From NCBI GenBank assembly GCA_937885165.1, contig CAKZZJ010000046.1, forward strand, positions 1-7,629: a stretch of DNA of 7,629 nucleotides. The letters are read 5' to 3'. Below are positions 5,860 through 7,629 of this stretch, one piece after another (within the stretch, counting starts at the first letter, position 1; each line of letters begins with the position of its first letter). Both the position numbers and the translations under genes were made by a program. The DNA comes from an uncultured Caryophanales bacterium. GTDB taxonomy: Bacteria > Bacillota_I > Bacilli_A > Acholeplasmatales > Anaeroplasmataceae. A model generated the notes under the pieces. It had not been told where the DNA came from. It saw nothing but the letters and a program-made list of their open reading frames with translations, and searched no databases.

Positions 5860-7548
5860 TTATTTATTTGCAAATATCTTTTTCTTATTAAGATATAATG
5901 ATCCACCAGCTAAACCTATAATACTTAATATTAGTGTAATAACATAATTTACGATATTATCACCAGTTTGTGGACTACCTGTTGATGAATCATTAGTTGT
6001 ATTATTATTTGTTTCTGTTCCAGTATTAGTATTATCTCCAGTTGTATTTGTATCATCACCAGATGTATTTTGTGCTGCTAATACTTTTAATGTAGCATCA
6101 ACTTCACCATCATTATATACAAATGTTACTGTGTGATTACCTTCACTTAATGTATTTAAATAACTACTCTTTAATGTTGCTATTGTACTTCCAGACTTTA
6201 AAGTGTAATTTTCAGTTGAAAGTTCTTCTCCATCTACTTTAAGCATTAGAAGTTTATTTAAATCTCCACTTGCTCTAACTACTATATCTTCTCCTTCAGT
6301 ATAAGTTTGATCAGCCCCGTCTAATATTGTATATACTATTACTTCATCAATTTCAGTTGCTTTTATTTTAGCAATGCAATGATTCCATTTTCCACCCATT
6401 ACCGCAAATACTTCATCAGGTGCAACTCCATTTATTTTTATTCCATCTGGAAATGTTGAAGGTAATTCATATCCATCTTCTGCCTCAAAATCTATTAATG
6501 CATAATAATATGTATCTTTTTCAAACGTTCCATAGAAAGATTCTTCTGATAAATCTTCTAATCCTTTTACCCAAAAAGCATTTACTGTTAATCCTTCTGT
6601 TGTAGTTGATACTGCTGGTGCAACATCTTGAGCATCATAATCTTCATATCCATCATTCTTTGTAATTTTCTTAACTTCATCTCCAACCTTTGGAGCTTTT
6701 AATGTAATATTTGCACTTGTTATTTTTTTAATGCTTGGCATTGTTGCAGTAGCTGTTATTGTATATGTTTGATGTTTATCCAATATTGTATTTATAATTG
6801 TATTTCCTCGATTGTATATACTATAAAGATCATCTATATCTCCTACAAGTATAAAATCACCACTATTGGGTGCTGTTATTTCGTCATGAGCATCATAATA
6901 GTAATTTGTAATTTCTTCTGTATATGACACATTAGTTCCTTCGTTTTCATTTACAAAAGTTTCAAACCCATTTTTAGCAATTCTTATTTCAGTAGTCACA
7001 TTGCTATCTTCAACATTTCCTGTTAACTCACTAGAACTATAATTGTAAGGTGTGTCACTTCCTATTTTTTCATTTGTAAGTGTTCCTTCAAGTTTTATAG
7101 TAGTATAATAATTTGTAGTTGTAATTCTTTCAATTGCTGAAAACATAGGTTCAACAGCTAATGCTTCTGTTGATTCAGCTACTGTGTATTTATTATTGGC
7201 ACTTAAATCTACCATTGTACCATCTACTTTAATTGTACTGTAATTACTAAGAGTAGAGTTTGAATACTCTCGTGTTGGTGTAACAGTAACAGTTATTTGT
7301 TCATTTGATGTAACATACAATGTACCTCCTAGTGTAGAAAAACTACCAGATTCTATGTTAACTGTCATAGTTCCTTTATCATAATTTGCTGTAACAGATT
7401 TATCTGAATTGTTTGTTATTGAATTATAATTTTCAATTTTGATATGATATGCATCAGTAACTCCAGCTTTTACACTATTTAATGGTATTATTGATAATAT
7501 CATTACTAAAATTATTGAAAATGCTATTATTTTTCTTGTTTTCGACAT
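5860..7548 (-). CDS. Cell-wall-anchored surface protein with X2-like module and SPQTG sorting signal
   Basis: This is a 562-aa secreted sortase substrate. Residues 1-28 are a signal peptide (MSKTRKIIAF, hydrophobic core, cleavage probably after VKA). Residues about 30-270 are Thr/Ser/Asn/Tyr-rich beta-type sequence without a family I recognise. Residues about 278-400 resemble a module common in gut Firmicutes surface proteins (ITLKAPKVGD, FEKDTYYYALIDFEAEDGY, IKINGVAP). Residues about 405-490 are an X2-like Ig-fold module (YTILDGADQTYTEGEDIVV, GSTIATLKSSYL, VYNDGEVDATL), clearly homologous to that of the 491-aa surface protein. A low-complexity Thr/Asn/Gly/Asp linker (494-524) spans the wall. 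The anchor is SPQTG (525-529), a hydrophobic segment and the tail NKKKIFANK. A ribosome binding site AGGGGG lies 9 nt before the ATG. It is the first gene of the module that ends with the class B sortase, its probable anchoring enzyme. The ligand is unknown. Confidence 0.93.
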   Translation of the reverse strand: MSKTRKIIAFSIILVMILSIIPLNSVKAGVTDAYHIKIENYNSITNNSDKSVTANYDKGTMTVNIESGSFSTLGGTLYVTSNEQITVTVTPTREYSNSTLSNYSTIKVDGTMVDLSANNKYTVAESTEALAVEPMFSAIERITTTNYYTTIKLEGTLTNEKIGSDTPYNYSSSELTGNVEDSNVTTEIRIAKNGFETFVNENEGTNVSYTEEITNYYYDAHDEITAPNSGDFILVGDIDDLYSIYNRGNTIINTILDKHQTYTITATATMPSIKKITSANITLKAPKVGDEVKKITKNDGYEDYDAQDVAPAVSTTTEGLTVNAFWVKGLEDLSEESFYGTFEKDTYYYALIDFEAEDGYELPSTFPDGIKINGVAPDEVFAVMGGKWNHCIAKIKATEIDEVIVYTILDGADQTYTEGEDIVVRASGDLNKLLMLKVDGEELSTENYTLKSGSTIATLKSSYLNTLSEGNHTVTFVYNDGEVDATLKVLAAQNTSGDDTNTTGDNTNTGTETNNNTTNDSSTGSPQTGDNIVNYVITLILSIIGLAGGSLYLNKKKIFANK

Positions 7549-7619
7549 TTTAAATTCCCCCTAAATCCTTTGTAGAAAATTTATAATAAAAATATAATTT
7601 TTATTACATAATTTATTAC

Positions 7620-7629
7620 AGATCGGAAG
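7620..7629 (+). other. Sequencing adapter remnant at contig end
   Basis: The last ten bases, AGATCGGAAG, equal the start of the Illumina TruSeq adapter, in the orientation expected when a read runs off the 3' end of an insert. They follow very AT-rich sequence without similar composition. They are almost certainly not genomic. Confidence 0.88.

Noticed and set aside
5443..7548. Use of the mycoplasma-type code (TGA as Trp)
   Set aside because: The 119-aa gene ends in TGA exactly at the sortase start, tryptophans throughout are TGG, and no gene needs TGA read-through.
7580..7585. TATAAA on the minus strand upstream of the SPQTG surface protein gene, as a promoter
   Set aside because: No -35 or extended -10 element at suitable spacing, and the surrounding DNA is almost all A and T, so chance matches are expected.

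Overview
This is an AT-rich stretch of a low-GC, monoderm Bacillota genome. Signs of this are cell-wall sorting signals, class B sortases, a lipobox lipoprotein, AGGAG-type ribosome binding sites and hairpin-plus-T-tract terminators. TGA is used as a stop, so this is not a code-4 mollicute. The style of the surface proteins (InlB-like repeats, X2-like modules, S/N-P-Q-T-G anchors) suggests a gut commensal of the Clostridia or Erysipelotrichia type; that placement is inference. The window is probably a whole metagenomic contig. Its right end finishes with the first 10 bases of the Illumina TruSeq adapter, and its left end looks chimeric.

All convincing genes are on the minus strand and read from right to left. 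(1) 7548-5860: a 562-aa wall-anchored surface protein with an SPQTG signal, followed by a strong terminator. (2) 5802-5443: a 119-aa one-pass membrane protein, coupled by an ATGA overlap to (3) 5446-4679: a complete class B sortase with His, Cys and Arg in place, followed by a terminator. (4) 4544-3222: a roughly 12-TM MFS-like protein with a C-terminal LuxR-type helix-turn-helix, starting from an extended -10 promoter and ending in a terminator that overlaps its own stop codon. (5) 3152-2103: a lipoprotein of unknown function, followed after 15 nt by (6) 2087-612: a 491-aa wall-anchored surface protein with an NPQTG signal and then a terminator. (7) 544 to beyond base 1: an ORF that begins like a second class B sortase, then becomes a fragment of a manganese-dependent inorganic pyrophosphatase (PpaC), then the C-terminal end of an IS200/IS605-type TnpB. 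It stays in one frame and runs off the edge.

Taken together, this is a dedicated surface-display locus. Two related sortase substrates are each followed by a terminator and then a (real or beginning) class B sortase. Between the two modules sit a membrane-embedded one-component regulator and a lipoprotein. The likely logic (inference) is that the MFS-LuxR protein senses something at the membrane and controls expression of the surface proteins, while the class B sortase attaches them to peptidoglycan through their S/N-P-Q-T-G motifs. No RNA gene, CRISPR array or complete insertion sequence is visible, and no gene-free stretch exceeds about 140 bases.
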